32,883 bases of DNA, taken from positions 1 to 32,883 of the forward strand of contig JAJRWT010000050.1 of assembly GCA_024276675.1 (NCBI GenBank), in the 5' to 3' direction. The stretch comes from Myxococcota bacterium. GTDB taxonomy: Bacteria; Myxococcota_A; UBA796; JAFGLY01. The notes below the pieces were generated by a model. The model ran no database searches. It saw only the letters and a list, made by a program, of their open reading frames with translations, and was not told where the DNA came from. Below are positions 15,027 to 23,101 of the stretch, piece after piece (positions within the stretch are counted from its first letter, which is position 1; every line of letters begins with the position of its first letter). A program made the position numbers and the translations under genes.

Positions 15027-17750
15027 CTATCGGTGCCTGCGCGTACTCGCCAGGAGAGCGCCCAGAGCCAGCAGGAGCGAGAATCCGGGAAGGTGACCCC
15101 GGGTGGCGGCGCAGCTCAAGCCGCCCCCACCGTGGTAGCTGCCCTTGGGCAGGCCGGTGTCGGCGGGCTCCAGGGGGTCTACGTAGTCGGGGATGCCGTC
15201 GCCGTCCAGATCTTCGGTGCCTTCCTCGGCGTCGCTCAGGCCATCGTCATCGGAGTCCAGGTCCAGGTAGTTGGGGATGCCGTCATCGTCGGCGTCGTCG
15301 GACCACTCGGTTTCTTCCGTGCTCGTGGGGATGCCGTCGCCGTCGTCGTCGTCGTCCACGTAGTCGGGAGTGGAGTCTTCGTCGGTGTCGGTGGTGCCTT
15401 CGTCGGCGTCGGGCACCGAGTCGCTGTCGGAGTCCAGGTCCAGGTAGTTGGGGATGCCGTCGTCATCGGCGTCGGTGTCGTCTTCGGAGTTTTCTATTAT
15501 CGTGAGGATGCCGTCGCCGTCGTCGTCGTCGTCCAGGGCGTCGATGGTTCCGTCGCCGTCGGAATCCCTGGGGTCGGCGGTGTCGGGCACTTCCTCGCCG
15601 TCGCTCAGGCCGTCGTCGTCGCTGTCGGGATCGTATGGGTCCGTGCCGATGGTTCCTTCCTCGTCGTCGGTGAGGCCGTCGCCGTCGGAGTCCAGGTCGT
15701 CGATCACTCCGTTGCAGTCGTTGTCGATGCCATCGGAGAGTTCTTCCGCGCCCGGGTGGATGTCGGGGTCGGCGTCGTCACAGTCGGCCTCGCATTCCTC
15801 GGGGTCGTAGCCGGCGTAGGAGTCGTCGCCGTATCCGTCTCCGTCGACGTCGGTGCAGGGATCGCAGGCATCTCCCATTCCGTCGGCGTCGGCATCGGCC
15901 TGGTCGGTGTTGGGATCTTCTGGGCAGTTGTCCCAGCCGTCGTTGTTGGCGATTCCGTCGTAGTCGCCGTCTGTGATGGTGGCCACTCCCACGGGGCTGG
16001 TCACCGTGTCGCGGGAGAAGACCACCCAGGTGTCGCCACCGCCTGCCGCCAGCAGGTCGGAGGTGATGTCCATGGTGGAGTCGGTGGCCAGGGTGCCCGA
16101 AAAGACGGGGGTGGCCGAGGAGTCCAGGCCCACGTAGGCGCACGAAGCCGGCGAGGAGATGGTGATCAACGGGCCATCCACCGAGGTGACGGCGCAGCCC
16201 TCCCAGGTGGTGGCGGGGTAGCCCGTGGGCCCGGTGCCCGGGGTTGGCGGTGGGGCTCCGTCGAAGCGGATCCTGCCTTCGCCGCCGGCGCCGCCGTCGG
16301 GGTTCCAGGAGGAGTTCACGCCCCCCTGCCCGCCGGAAACCTGGATTTCGCCGTCCAGGGACAGGGTGGGGGAGGCCAGGAACACGGCTCCACCGGAGCC
16401 GCCACCGCCGCCGCCCGAGTAGGGGGATGCGCCGGTGGTGTCGCCGCCGGAGCCGCCGTTGGCCAGGATACTGCCCGATACCTGCGCGGAGTCATAGGCC
16501 ACCAGCAAGAGGGCGCCACCCCCGCCGCCTCCGCCGCCGCCCGCGTAGTCGTCGTAGAAGTCTTCAAGCTCGTACAGGCCCTGGCCTCCGGCCCCCCCGG
16601 ATCCCCCCATGAGGGGAACGAACTGCTGGTTCCCGTTGGCCAGCCCGCCCCCGCCCACGCGGATGTCTTCGGTGTTGCCTCCGTTCTGGCCGTCGGTGCC
16701 GAAGCCCCCCCCTCCGCCGCCGCCCTCTGCGCAGAGCAGGGTGGAGCCCCCGCCGCCGCCGAAGCCGGACTGGCCGCCCGCCAGGGTGGAGGTGGCTGGG
16801 CCGCCTCCGGTTCCGAAGGGGTTCCCTGAACTGCCCGGACCCGCCAGGGTGGTGTCGGTTGCGGGCTCCGCCGCGCCCGTGGAGAAGGGACTCGTTCCCC
16901 CCATTGCGCCGTCGGGCTCGGAGCCGCTGCCCCTGCCGCCCTGGGCCTGGGTGGGTTCCGTGGCGGACAGGCCCGCCGTGCCACCGGCGTAGCCCATGCC
17001 GCCGCTGCCCGAGTAGCCGGTGACATCTCCGGTGCCCTGGGGCCCACCGCCGCCGCCACCGCCACCGCCGGGGCCGCCGTCGCCGCCGTCACCCCCATCG
17101 CCGTCCTGGCCGTGCGCCGCGTTGCCGCTGCCGTACATGCCGCCGTCTTCGCCGGAAATATCTATGGTACCGTCGATCATGGCCTGTCCCGACACCAGGA
17201 CGATGACCGGGAGAAGGGCGTTGTTGCCGTCGTAGGCCGGTGCGGGATCGTGGGTGGAGAAGAGGAGGGTCTCCGTGGCGGCCACTTCCAGGGATTCCAG
17301 CACGTAGACTCCGCCGTCGGAACGTTCGGCAGAGTCCAGCACGATGATGCCGTCCACGGTGCCGTCGGCGTCGTAGGGGCCGCCGTCGGTGGGAGCCGGG
17401 GATGGTTCTACTATGGAGAAGAGGTTGTCCATGGCAGCCGTGGCCTCGAGTTGGACGCCGTCAACGTACACGGAGCAGTCCTGGCCGGTGGAGGCATCGG
17501 GGGAGACGAAGAAGATGGCGGACAGAACGGCTCCTTCGATGGGGTTGGACGGGTCGCCGTCGCCGTCGAAGACATCCACGGGGCTCACCGTGATGTCGGC
17601 ACAGCTCGTGCTGACCGACTCCGAGCCCGTGAAGCCGCCGGTGTCGCGGATGATGTGAACCACGACGTTCATGCCCGGGGCGGCAGCGTCCACCTGGAGC
17701 AGGTCCGTGGCCCAGAGCGGGGAGGATGCGATTGCGAGGAGTAGCATCAT
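15027..17750 (-). CDS. Giant glycine-rich surface protein with TSP3/MopE-type Ca-binding repeats and MYXO-CTERM-like tail
   Basis: The 907-residue product has a signal peptide (cleaved near 14, LWA/TD), then an N-terminal domain to about 190 with three Cys. A glycine-rich region at 190-500 contains runs of up to nine Gly and repeated GGALLLVA/GSGGAVFLA strands, as in right-handed beta-helix-type surface proteins. At 592-858 are TSP3-like Asp-rich Ca-binding repeats (DGDGIPDYVD, DADDDGIPNYLDLDS). Within them DCDDADPDIHPGAEE...DNDCNG at 657-680 matches the MopE-type metal-binding motif. The tail GGGLSC (Cys880), hydrophobic helix 887-901 and STRRHR resemble MYXO-CTERM sorting signals, implying surface anchoring or release by a dedicated protease. 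It probably folds only with Ca outside the cell. The ligand is unknown. Confidence 0.88.
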   Translation of the reverse strand: MMLLLAIASSPLWATDLLQVDAAAPGMNVVVHIIRDTGGFTGSESVSTSCADITVSPVDVFDGDGDPSNPIEGAVLSAIFFVSPDASTGQDCSVYVDGVQLEATAAMDNLFSIVEPSPAPTDGGPYDADGTVDGIIVLDSAERSDGGVYVLESLEVAATETLLFSTHDPAPAYDGNNALLPVIVLVSGQAMIDGTIDISGEDGGMYGSGNAAHGQDGDGGDGGDGGPGGGGGGGGGPQGTGDVTGYSGSGGMGYAGGTAGLSATEPTQAQGGRGSGSEPDGAMGGTSPFSTGAAEPATDTTLAGPGSSGNPFGTGGGPATSTLAGGQSGFGGGGGSTLLCAEGGGGGGGFGTDGQNGGNTEDIRVGGGGLANGNQQFVPLMGGSGGAGGQGLYELEDFYDDYAGGGGGGGGGALLLVAYDSAQVSGSILANGGSGGDTTGASPYSGGGGGGSGGAVFLASPTLSLDGEIQVSGGQGGVNSSWNPDGGAGGEGRIRFDGAPPPTPGTGPTGYPATTWEGCAVTSVDGPLITISSPASCAYVGLDSSATPVFSGTLATDSTMDITSDLLAAGGGDTWVVFSRDTVTSPVGVATITDGDYDGIANNDGWDNCPEDPNTDQADADADGMGDACDPCTDVDGDGYGDDSYAGYDPEECEADCDDADPDIHPGAEELSDGIDNDCNGVIDDLDSDGDGLTDDEEGTIGTDPYDPDSDDDGLSDGEEVPDTADPRDSDGDGTIDALDDDDDGDGILTIIENSEDDTDADDDGIPNYLDLDSDSDSVPDADEGTTDTDEDSTPDYVDDDDDGDGIPTSTEETEWSDDADDDGIPNYLDLDSDDDGLSDAEEGTEDLDGDGIPDYVDPLEPADTGLPKGSYHGGGGLSCAATRGHLPGFSLLLALGALLASTRRHR

Positions 17751-17798
17751 GGCTCTTCCCTTGGATCTCGTTTTGGGGTCGGGTTGCCTCGGTGAAGG

Positions 17799-19319
17799 CT
17801 ACTGCTCAATAATCACGAACTCCACGCGACGGTTCCTGGCGCGCCCCTCTTCGGTGAGGTTGGTGTCGATGGGCCTGGTTTCGCCGTATCCCCTGGCTTC
17901 GAGTCTGTCGGGATCGACGCCACCGCTGTGGATGAGGAAGCTGACCACGGCCTCGGCCCTGTCCTGCGAGAGCTGGAGGTTGTAGTCGTCGCTGGCCGTG
18001 GAGTCGGTGTGGCCCTGGACTTCCACGAGGCGGATGTCGGGGTTGTCGTTGAGCACGTTGGCCACTTCGTGCAGGAGTTGGAAGGAGATCTCCTTGATTG
18101 TGGCCCTGTCCACGTCGAAGAAGATCTTTTCCAGGATCTCGATCTTTTCCCTGCTGACGAAGACCCGCTTGGGGCAGCCGTCGGAGCGTGCCGGGTCGAT
18201 GCGAGGATCGGCGGGTTGGTCGGGGCAGGCATCGCGGAAGTCGGGGACTCGATCTCCATCCCGATCCGGGCAGCCTCCCGCGTTGGCGGGACCGGGTATG
18301 TCGGGGCAGTCGTCGCTGGTATCCGGGACGCCGTCGGCGTCGTTGTCGGGATCGGGACAGCCGTCCTGGTCCTGGAAGCCGTCGAAATCCTCGGCCTGGT
18401 GGGGGCAGGAGTCCTTGAAGTCGGGAATGCCGTCGCCGTCGGTGTCGATGACGTCTGGGCTGCGATAGGAGATGGCCAGGAAGACGCGGTAGCTGGGGGC
18501 TCCCATGCCCTCCACCAGTCCCGTTCCCAGCGCCGCCGAGAGCTGTAGGCCGTTGGGAAAGCCATGCAGACCGTACAGGTGGCACTCGAAGGGGTTTTCT
18601 TCGTAGCCGCCCAGGCCGTTGGCCAGCGTGATGCGGCCGTCCACTTCCGTTCCCACCAGGAAGAAGTCGCTGAGGTCGTAGTGCAGGCCAGCTCCCATCT
18701 CGACGCCGGAGCCGGTCACCTGGTCGGTAGATTCCAGTTGTGCGGTCTTTTGCAGGTCGAGGCCCAGGTTGGCGACCCAGCCAAGCCGACCCAGGGTGCC
18801 GCCCAGGGCAGTGGTCAACGCCATACCCAGGCCCCCGTTGCCCAGGTAGGCTTGGGAACCCGCCGTGGGAAGCGTGAGCCGGGGAGCGAAGGCCAGCTCC
18901 AGCGCCCGGGATATGGGGCGCATGGGGATCACGCCCACCACGCGGATGTCTCCCATAGCAAGATGGGAATCGCCCTCCACCATCACCGAGGGGTAGACGG
19001 GAACGTCCAGGTCGAGCCTGAACTGCCTGCCAAAGGTCCTGCCAGCCGCCAGCCTGGTGGAGAACTGGCCGCTGACCACCTGGTGGATCTCCCCCGACTG
19101 GTACTCGAGCACCAGGGGGTTCCTGGAGTAGGCCAGGCCCATGGCGGCATATACGGAACCGGGGGGCTTCAGGGCGGGCCAGATGTGCTCGAAGGTACCC
19201 TGGGCGCTATAGTGACTGCCGGAGACGTCGAGGGTGTCGGTGTCCTGGGCATGGACCGCGCCGGCGCAGAGCAGCCATGCCAGCAGGAGAGGGCCAGCCA
19301 GCGCGGGGATTCTGCTCAT
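17799..19319 (-). CDS. OmpA-family outer-membrane protein with TSP3 linker
   Basis: The 506-residue product has a signal peptide ending AVHAQ (near 25), a beta-barrel-like region to about 280, a TSP3 linker at about 285-385, and a C-terminal OmpA peptidoglycan-binding domain. The linker reads DTDGDGIPDFKDSCP, DNDADGVPDTSDDCP and DRDGDRVPDFRDACP. The OmpA domain shows FFDVDRATI, VEVQGHTDS, YNLQLSQDRAEAV and the RARNRRVEFVI ending. It should tether outer membrane to peptidoglycan, with Ca binding stiffening the linker. ATG 19319 has GGAGG 5 nt upstream. The next gene downstream is the 907-residue TSP3 protein, 48 bp away on the same strand, so they may be one transcript and function together at the surface. 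Confidence 0.94.
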   Translation of the reverse strand: MSRIPALAGPLLLAWLLCAGAVHAQDTDTLDVSGSHYSAQGTFEHIWPALKPPGSVYAAMGLAYSRNPLVLEYQSGEIHQVVSGQFSTRLAAGRTFGRQFRLDLDVPVYPSVMVEGDSHLAMGDIRVVGVIPMRPISRALELAFAPRLTLPTAGSQAYLGNGGLGMALTTALGGTLGRLGWVANLGLDLQKTAQLESTDQVTGSGVEMGAGLHYDLSDFFLVGTEVDGRITLANGLGGYEENPFECHLYGLHGFPNGLQLSAALGTGLVEGMGAPSYRVFLAISYRSPDVIDTDGDGIPDFKDSCPHQAEDFDGFQDQDGCPDPDNDADGVPDTSDDCPDIPGPANAGGCPDRDGDRVPDFRDACPDQPADPRIDPARSDGCPKRVFVSREKIEILEKIFFDVDRATIKEISFQLLHEVANVLNDNPDIRLVEVQGHTDSTASDDYNLQLSQDRAEAVVSFLIHSGGVDPDRLEARGYGETRPIDTNLTEEGRARNRRVEFVIIEQ

Positions 19320-19688
19320 CTGGACCTCCAACAAGAAATGTGCGATCGATGGTAATCGCGTCAGTCGGTTTCGGACCATCCGTGGAATCACGTGCGCGAG
19401 CATTCCGTGCGGTGATGTTGGCCTATGCTCTCGCGGGGCGGAGTGCTTGTATCAATATTGTTCAAGTCAAGCAATCGGGTCTGGAGTTGACATGGCAAAC
19501 ATTACCCGGGGCGGAGTAGTCCTGCGAAGGAAAAAACCTGGAACAAAGGTTTCTCTCGGGGCTTCTTGCAGGCTCTCGCTCATGTGTGCTGGCGGGATTT
19601 CTCAAGGCCGGGGGAGGGCTGCCGATAGGGTAGCTGTGTGAATGTTCCTCGATCAGAAATCCAGCTCGACACGGGGAGGGCTTGTTCC
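19320..19688. other. Divergent intergenic region, 369 bp, AT-richer core
   Basis: This lies between the OmpA/TSP3 gene and a + strand gene of unknown function. An AT-richer stretch at about 19446-19475 (around CAATATTG) stands out from the GC-rich surroundings and is the likeliest promoter zone. A TTGACA hexamer occurs at 19487-19492 (+), but no matching -10 follows at 16-18 bp. No small gene was supported. Confidence 0.3.
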
Positions 19689-20447
19689 ATGGCTGGCATC
19701 AGCATCATATCGCATGTTCCACACGATGGAAAACACGGCATGGATTCCGTTGGCGCTGCGGAAGCGCGCTGTGGCGAGACCAGGGCCTATCCGCCCTGGC
19801 TGGGATTGAACGACGCCAATGGTCTGCCGGAGGTGCCTGAACTACTGGGATATGACTTGGAGGAGTTGGACTGTGAGAACCTGGAGCCGCTGGACGGCGA
19901 CGCGGTGCAGATCGGCGATACCTGGGATGAGAGCATGGTTGGCCTGTCTTTCAACAATGGCTTCGACACCGACGAGGTGGGGCAGATGTATTCCTACCAG
20001 GAGCACCTGGATGCCCTTCATTCCGCTCCTCTGGACGAAACATACAGGCGCCTTCGAGGGCGTATCCAGGATTCGGAGATAAGGGGCCACGAACAGGTGG
20101 CTGCCGCGGTGATCAAGGCCCACCACGATCTTCGCTTCTGGCGTCCGCTCCTGGAGTTGGGAATTCAGGGGGTCTTCACCGGTCATTTCACCGACCTGAA
20201 AAACGACGTCAAGCTGCTGGAACTCCACCGGCCTTCCGTGACCAACAAGGTTCTTCGCGAGGGTTGGCTGTCGGCCCGTTCCATGCTTCAGAGCTACCTG
20301 CCCACGGGCATCGGCAGGGCCAGCACACGGGTCGTGGGCAAGGGGCGCCGGGCCGGGTCCCCAGCCAGGGCTTCGCGCAGAGCCACTCCCGGAGCTTCCA
20401 GGTCCAAGGCACCAAGGGTGCAAGTATCCATAGTCGGAAGGAACTGA
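19689..20447 (+). CDS. Unrecognised 252-residue protein with acidic N-half and strongly basic tail
   Basis: I do not recognise a family. The product has no signal peptide or membrane helix. Residues about 50-130 are acidic (for example YDLEELDCENLEPLDGD). Residues 130-205 look helical and globular (HEQVAAAVIKAHHDLRFWRPLLE; LLELHRPSVTNKVLREGWL). The last 45 residues are Arg/Lys/Ser/Ala/Pro-rich with almost no acidic residues, like a disordered nucleic-acid- or polyanion-binding tail. ATG 19689 is chosen because GGGGAGGG lies about 9 nt upstream; a GTG at 19638 is the alternative. It is monocistronic, flanked by divergent ompA-like and convergent SRPBCC genes. A long opposite-strand frame covers it but has no recognisable features. 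Confidence 0.6.
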   Translation: MAGISIISHVPHDGKHGMDSVGAAEARCGETRAYPPWLGLNDANGLPEVPELLGYDLEELDCENLEPLDGDAVQIGDTWDESMVGLSFNNGFDTDEVGQMYSYQEHLDALHSAPLDETYRRLRGRIQDSEIRGHEQVAAAVIKAHHDLRFWRPLLELGIQGVFTGHFTDLKNDVKLLELHRPSVTNKVLREGWLSARSMLQSYLPTGIGRASTRVVGKGRRAGSPARASRRATPGASRSKAPRVQVSIVGRN

Positions 20448-20485
20448 GGGGCGCCGGACCGGGGCTGCCCCGCGGAAAGGCTCTC

Positions 20486-21112
20486 TCAGGGCAGGCCCAG
20501 GGCGTGCTTCAGTCCCTTGATCTCGATGATGGGCGTGGCCGAGTTTATACCCACGTCCAGGGTGTGGAAGTCGTCGTCGAATTGGCGCAAGACCCAGTTG
20601 TCGGCCACCGCCGTGGAGAATGAGATGCGGAAGACCATGGTGCTGGTTCCTTCGTCCAGCAGACGCCATTCCCATTGGCTGCCCTCCAGCGCACCGCTGA
20701 CCCATGTGCCGACGATGCTGCCCGCCGCTTCGTCCAGGATGTAGCGGGTTCGAAACTGCACATTGGGGCCTGGTACCTTGATGCTCCAGTCCACCAGCAC
20801 CTCGGTGCCCTCGGGGCTCTCCCGCCGTGAGACCACCTGGGATTTCACCACCTGGGGCATCCAGGCGACGTAATTTTCGAAGTCCGCCAGCTTGTTCCAG
20901 ACCACTGCCCTGGGAGCCTGGATCCTGGAAAGCACGGTGACCTTGTTCAGGCTGCCGTCGTCGTGGGTTTCCACCAGGGCCAGCTCGCCCCGCGCAAGCA
21001 GTTCATCCAGTCCGGGGCTCTCGCCGCCCAGGGCCGTCGCGCACGAAGTGGTGATTGCCAGCAGCAGGCCGATGGAGGCAGGGCTGGGGAGGGCTGGGAA
21101 GGTGGGCGGCAT
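20486..21112 (-). CDS. Exported SRPBCC/START-like protein
   Basis: The 208-residue product has an N-terminal hydrophobic signal (SIGLLLAITTSCATALG; Cys24 in a poor lipobox, so lipoprotein status is uncertain). A polyketide-cyclase/START-like (SRPBCC) fold follows: VTVLSRIQAPRAVVWNKLADFENYVAWMP at about 58-86, a VLVDWSIKVPGPNVQFRTRYILDE beta stretch, EGSQWEWRLLDEGTSTMVFR, and a long C-terminal helix. Such domains hold a hydrophobic cavity that binds lipids or polyketides. Periplasmic location suggests lipid or envelope-compound binding, but no ligand is evident. It is last in the minus-strand run after the peptidoglycan glycosyltransferase (96 bp gap) and converges on the 252-residue gene. Confidence 0.78.
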   Translation of the reverse strand: MPPTFPALPSPASIGLLLAITTSCATALGGESPGLDELLARGELALVETHDDGSLNKVTVLSRIQAPRAVVWNKLADFENYVAWMPQVVKSQVVSRRESPEGTEVLVDWSIKVPGPNVQFRTRYILDEAAGSIVGTWVSGALEGSQWEWRLLDEGTSTMVFRISFSTAVADNWVLRQFDDDFHTLDVGINSATPIIEIKGLKHALGLP

Positions 21113-21208
21113 GATGATGGCTCTCGCTTGGGGGTTGACGGTTCGGTACAGGGCGGCGATGGGGCGTTTTCGACCGGGGAGCCGTCGGCTGGTTCTTCTC
21201 GACGGCTC

Positions 21209-23101
21209 TCATCGCTTGTTCTCTCGCGGCGGAGGGACCAGGAGCAGGGTGCTTTGCTTCCATCTCTCGGCGCTTCGTCGGCCAAGCCAGCCGGCGTCCA
21301 CCATGTTGTCCAGGATGGCGGCCATGCGGCGGCGGGGCGGGCGATCCGCCAGGTACCAGGAATCATGGTATTTTCTTGGGTTGGGGAGCATCGCCGCCAG
21401 GAAGGCCGACTCCAGCGGGTCCAGTGCCTGGGGTTGCTTGAGGAAATAGCGTTCGCTGGCGGCCCCGATGCCCCATATGTCCGGTCCCCATTCCACGACG
21501 TTCAGGTAGAGTTCCAACACGCGGTTCTTCCCCAGGGAGCGGTCCATTTCCACCGCAAGGAGCAGCTCCCTCAACTTGCGCGCCAGGGTCTGCCGGCCGT
21601 CCAGGAACAGGTTCTTGGCCAACTGCTGGGTGATGGTGCTGGCTCCGCGAAGGATCTCTCCTTCTCGGAGATCCGCCTGGAGTGCCTCCTGGATGGCAGT
21701 GGCGTCGTAGCCCTGGTGATTGAAGAAAGAGGAATCTTCGGCGGCCAGCACAGCGTGCGACAGGTGCATGGACACCCTGGCGAGTGGAGTCCAGTCGGGC
21801 GTACCTTCTCCGCTGCGCCGGGGGTGGGATGTGCCCTGTGAGTCGGTGACCTGGTAGGTGAAGGGGCCCCATTCCAGGTCTGTTCCCGGAGGGATTGCGC
21901 CCGTCACGCCAAGGTGGGAGAGAGTAATGTCCACTTCCAGAGGCTTGTCGTGGCTCCATTCCAGCTTCAAGCCTGCGCTGCCCTCCACCCTGGCCCCCGC
22001 CAGCTCCGGCAGCAGGGGCTTCATGGGCTCCAGCAGCGAGGCCAGCGGGCCTTCGGGGATTTCCAGCACTAGATTCCTTGGGGAACCCGGCAGGGATGGT
22101 GCGTAGTCAGCAGTAGAGGCCTGGGGTGCGGCCAAGGGTTCCGATTCCCGGCTGGCGGCATCGTCGGGGCCCGCGCTGCGCGGAGCAGGGGAGTCCTGGC
22201 CCTCCGGGCCCCAGAGCACATGGATCGTGGCGTGAATCGTTCCCACCTTCAGCACACCCGTGAACGCACAGGGAACACCATGGCGCGAGAGGGATGATTC
22301 CCCCGCCATGCAGCTCGCGATGTTGCCCGCCAGGTCCAGCCCCACGGGGCCCACCTGGAAGGGACGGCGGGCCAGCACGGGGTGTGAGATGCCCAGGCTG
22401 GGCGCGTGCATCCGGGCTTGCAGGTCAAGATTCGTGGTGTTCAGCTCTGCTTGCAGCGATATCGTCCCGCTGGCCTGCTCCCACGGGACGGGCATGTTGG
22501 AATTGAGATACAGAATGCCCGATCTTTCGGAGATTTCCGTGCCCGGCGAGGACAGCTCCAGGGGTTTCAGGGTGCCCGACAGGCCCTTTGCCAGCGGCGT
22601 CCGGCCCGCCAGCAGGTCCAGGTTGGTCACGCGGCAGTACCTTGCCAGCGGGATGCCATCTGCCAGCACCTGGCCGAGGGAGGTATGGAGAGGGCCTTGC
22701 CCAGGCATGGCAGCCGCGAGGGGGCCTGGCTCGTTTTCGTGGGTGCCCAGCAGGCGCTGCGCAAGGCCCAGCAGGTCCGCGCGGGCTCCGTCGATGAGCA
22801 CATGGATATTCGTACCATGAAGGGAAAAAGAGGTTTTCCGTAGCTGGAGGTCTGGGCAGGTGACGGCTGAGAGCGTCAGGCCTTCCATGCTCCAGCGGAT
22901 CTCGGTGGCGGAACATCCCAGGGCTTCCAGTTGCCGGGCGGCGAACTCCGGCAGCAGGAGCAGGGCTGCCAGCACGAGGGCGGCGGGGACAAGGAGCAGG
23001 AGCGAAACGACCACTCGCCGCGTGGGGCGTGGGGCTGAAGATGGTGTCGCTCCGCTGGCCTGGCCCGGGACGCCACCTGCCCGGTGGCTCGGGGCCGTCA
23101 T
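21209..23101 (-). CDS. GT51 peptidoglycan glycosyltransferase with long AsmA-like N-terminal region
   Basis: The 630-residue product has a cytoplasmic Pro/Arg N-terminus, one membrane helix (about 31-50), a roughly 390-residue beta-rich region, and a GT51 transglycosylase domain at about 440-600. Catalytic motifs are present: AAEDSSFFNHQG (Glu455), GASTITQQLAKN (486-497), KNRVLELYLNVVEWG (525-539) and GIGAASERYF. No transpeptidase domain follows, so it polymerises glycan strands like MtgA rather than being a bifunctional PBP. The middle region (ITLSHLGVTG, LDLAGNIASC and similar) resembles AsmA/DUF3971-type repeats, known in some proteobacterial monofunctional transglycosylases. ATG overlaps the upstream stop (ATGA), implying translational coupling with the YihY-family gene. 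Confidence 0.9.
   Translation of the reverse strand: MTAPSHRAGGVPGQASGATPSSAPRPTRRVVVSLLLLVPAALVLAALLLLPEFAARQLEALGCSATEIRWSMEGLTLSAVTCPDLQLRKTSFSLHGTNIHVLIDGARADLLGLAQRLLGTHENEPGPLAAAMPGQGPLHTSLGQVLADGIPLARYCRVTNLDLLAGRTPLAKGLSGTLKPLELSSPGTEISERSGILYLNSNMPVPWEQASGTISLQAELNTTNLDLQARMHAPSLGISHPVLARRPFQVGPVGLDLAGNIASCMAGESSLSRHGVPCAFTGVLKVGTIHATIHVLWGPEGQDSPAPRSAGPDDAASRESEPLAAPQASTADYAPSLPGSPRNLVLEIPEGPLASLLEPMKPLLPELAGARVEGSAGLKLEWSHDKPLEVDITLSHLGVTGAIPPGTDLEWGPFTYQVTDSQGTSHPRRSGEGTPDWTPLARVSMHLSHAVLAAEDSSFFNHQGYDATAIQEALQADLREGEILRGASTITQQLAKNLFLDGRQTLARKLRELLLAVEMDRSLGKNRVLELYLNVVEWGPDIWGIGAASERYFLKQPQALDPLESAFLAAMLPNPRKYHDSWYLADRPPRRRMAAILDNMVDAGWLGRRSAERWKQSTLLLVPPPRENKR

Noticed and set aside
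19487..19492. TTGACA as a -35 box
   Set aside because: No TATAAT-like hexamer lies 16-18 bp downstream; the sequence there is GC-rich.
20456..20472. Terminator between the orphan and SRPBCC genes (CGGGG-CTG-CCCCG)
   Set aside because: The stem is five pairs with a three-base loop and no T-tract on either strand.
19842..20705. 287-residue minus-strand frame across the 252-residue orphan
   Set aside because: It lacks a ribosome site, runs into the SRPBCC gene and looks like Arg/Gly/Pro shadow sequence. The orphan itself is not certain either.
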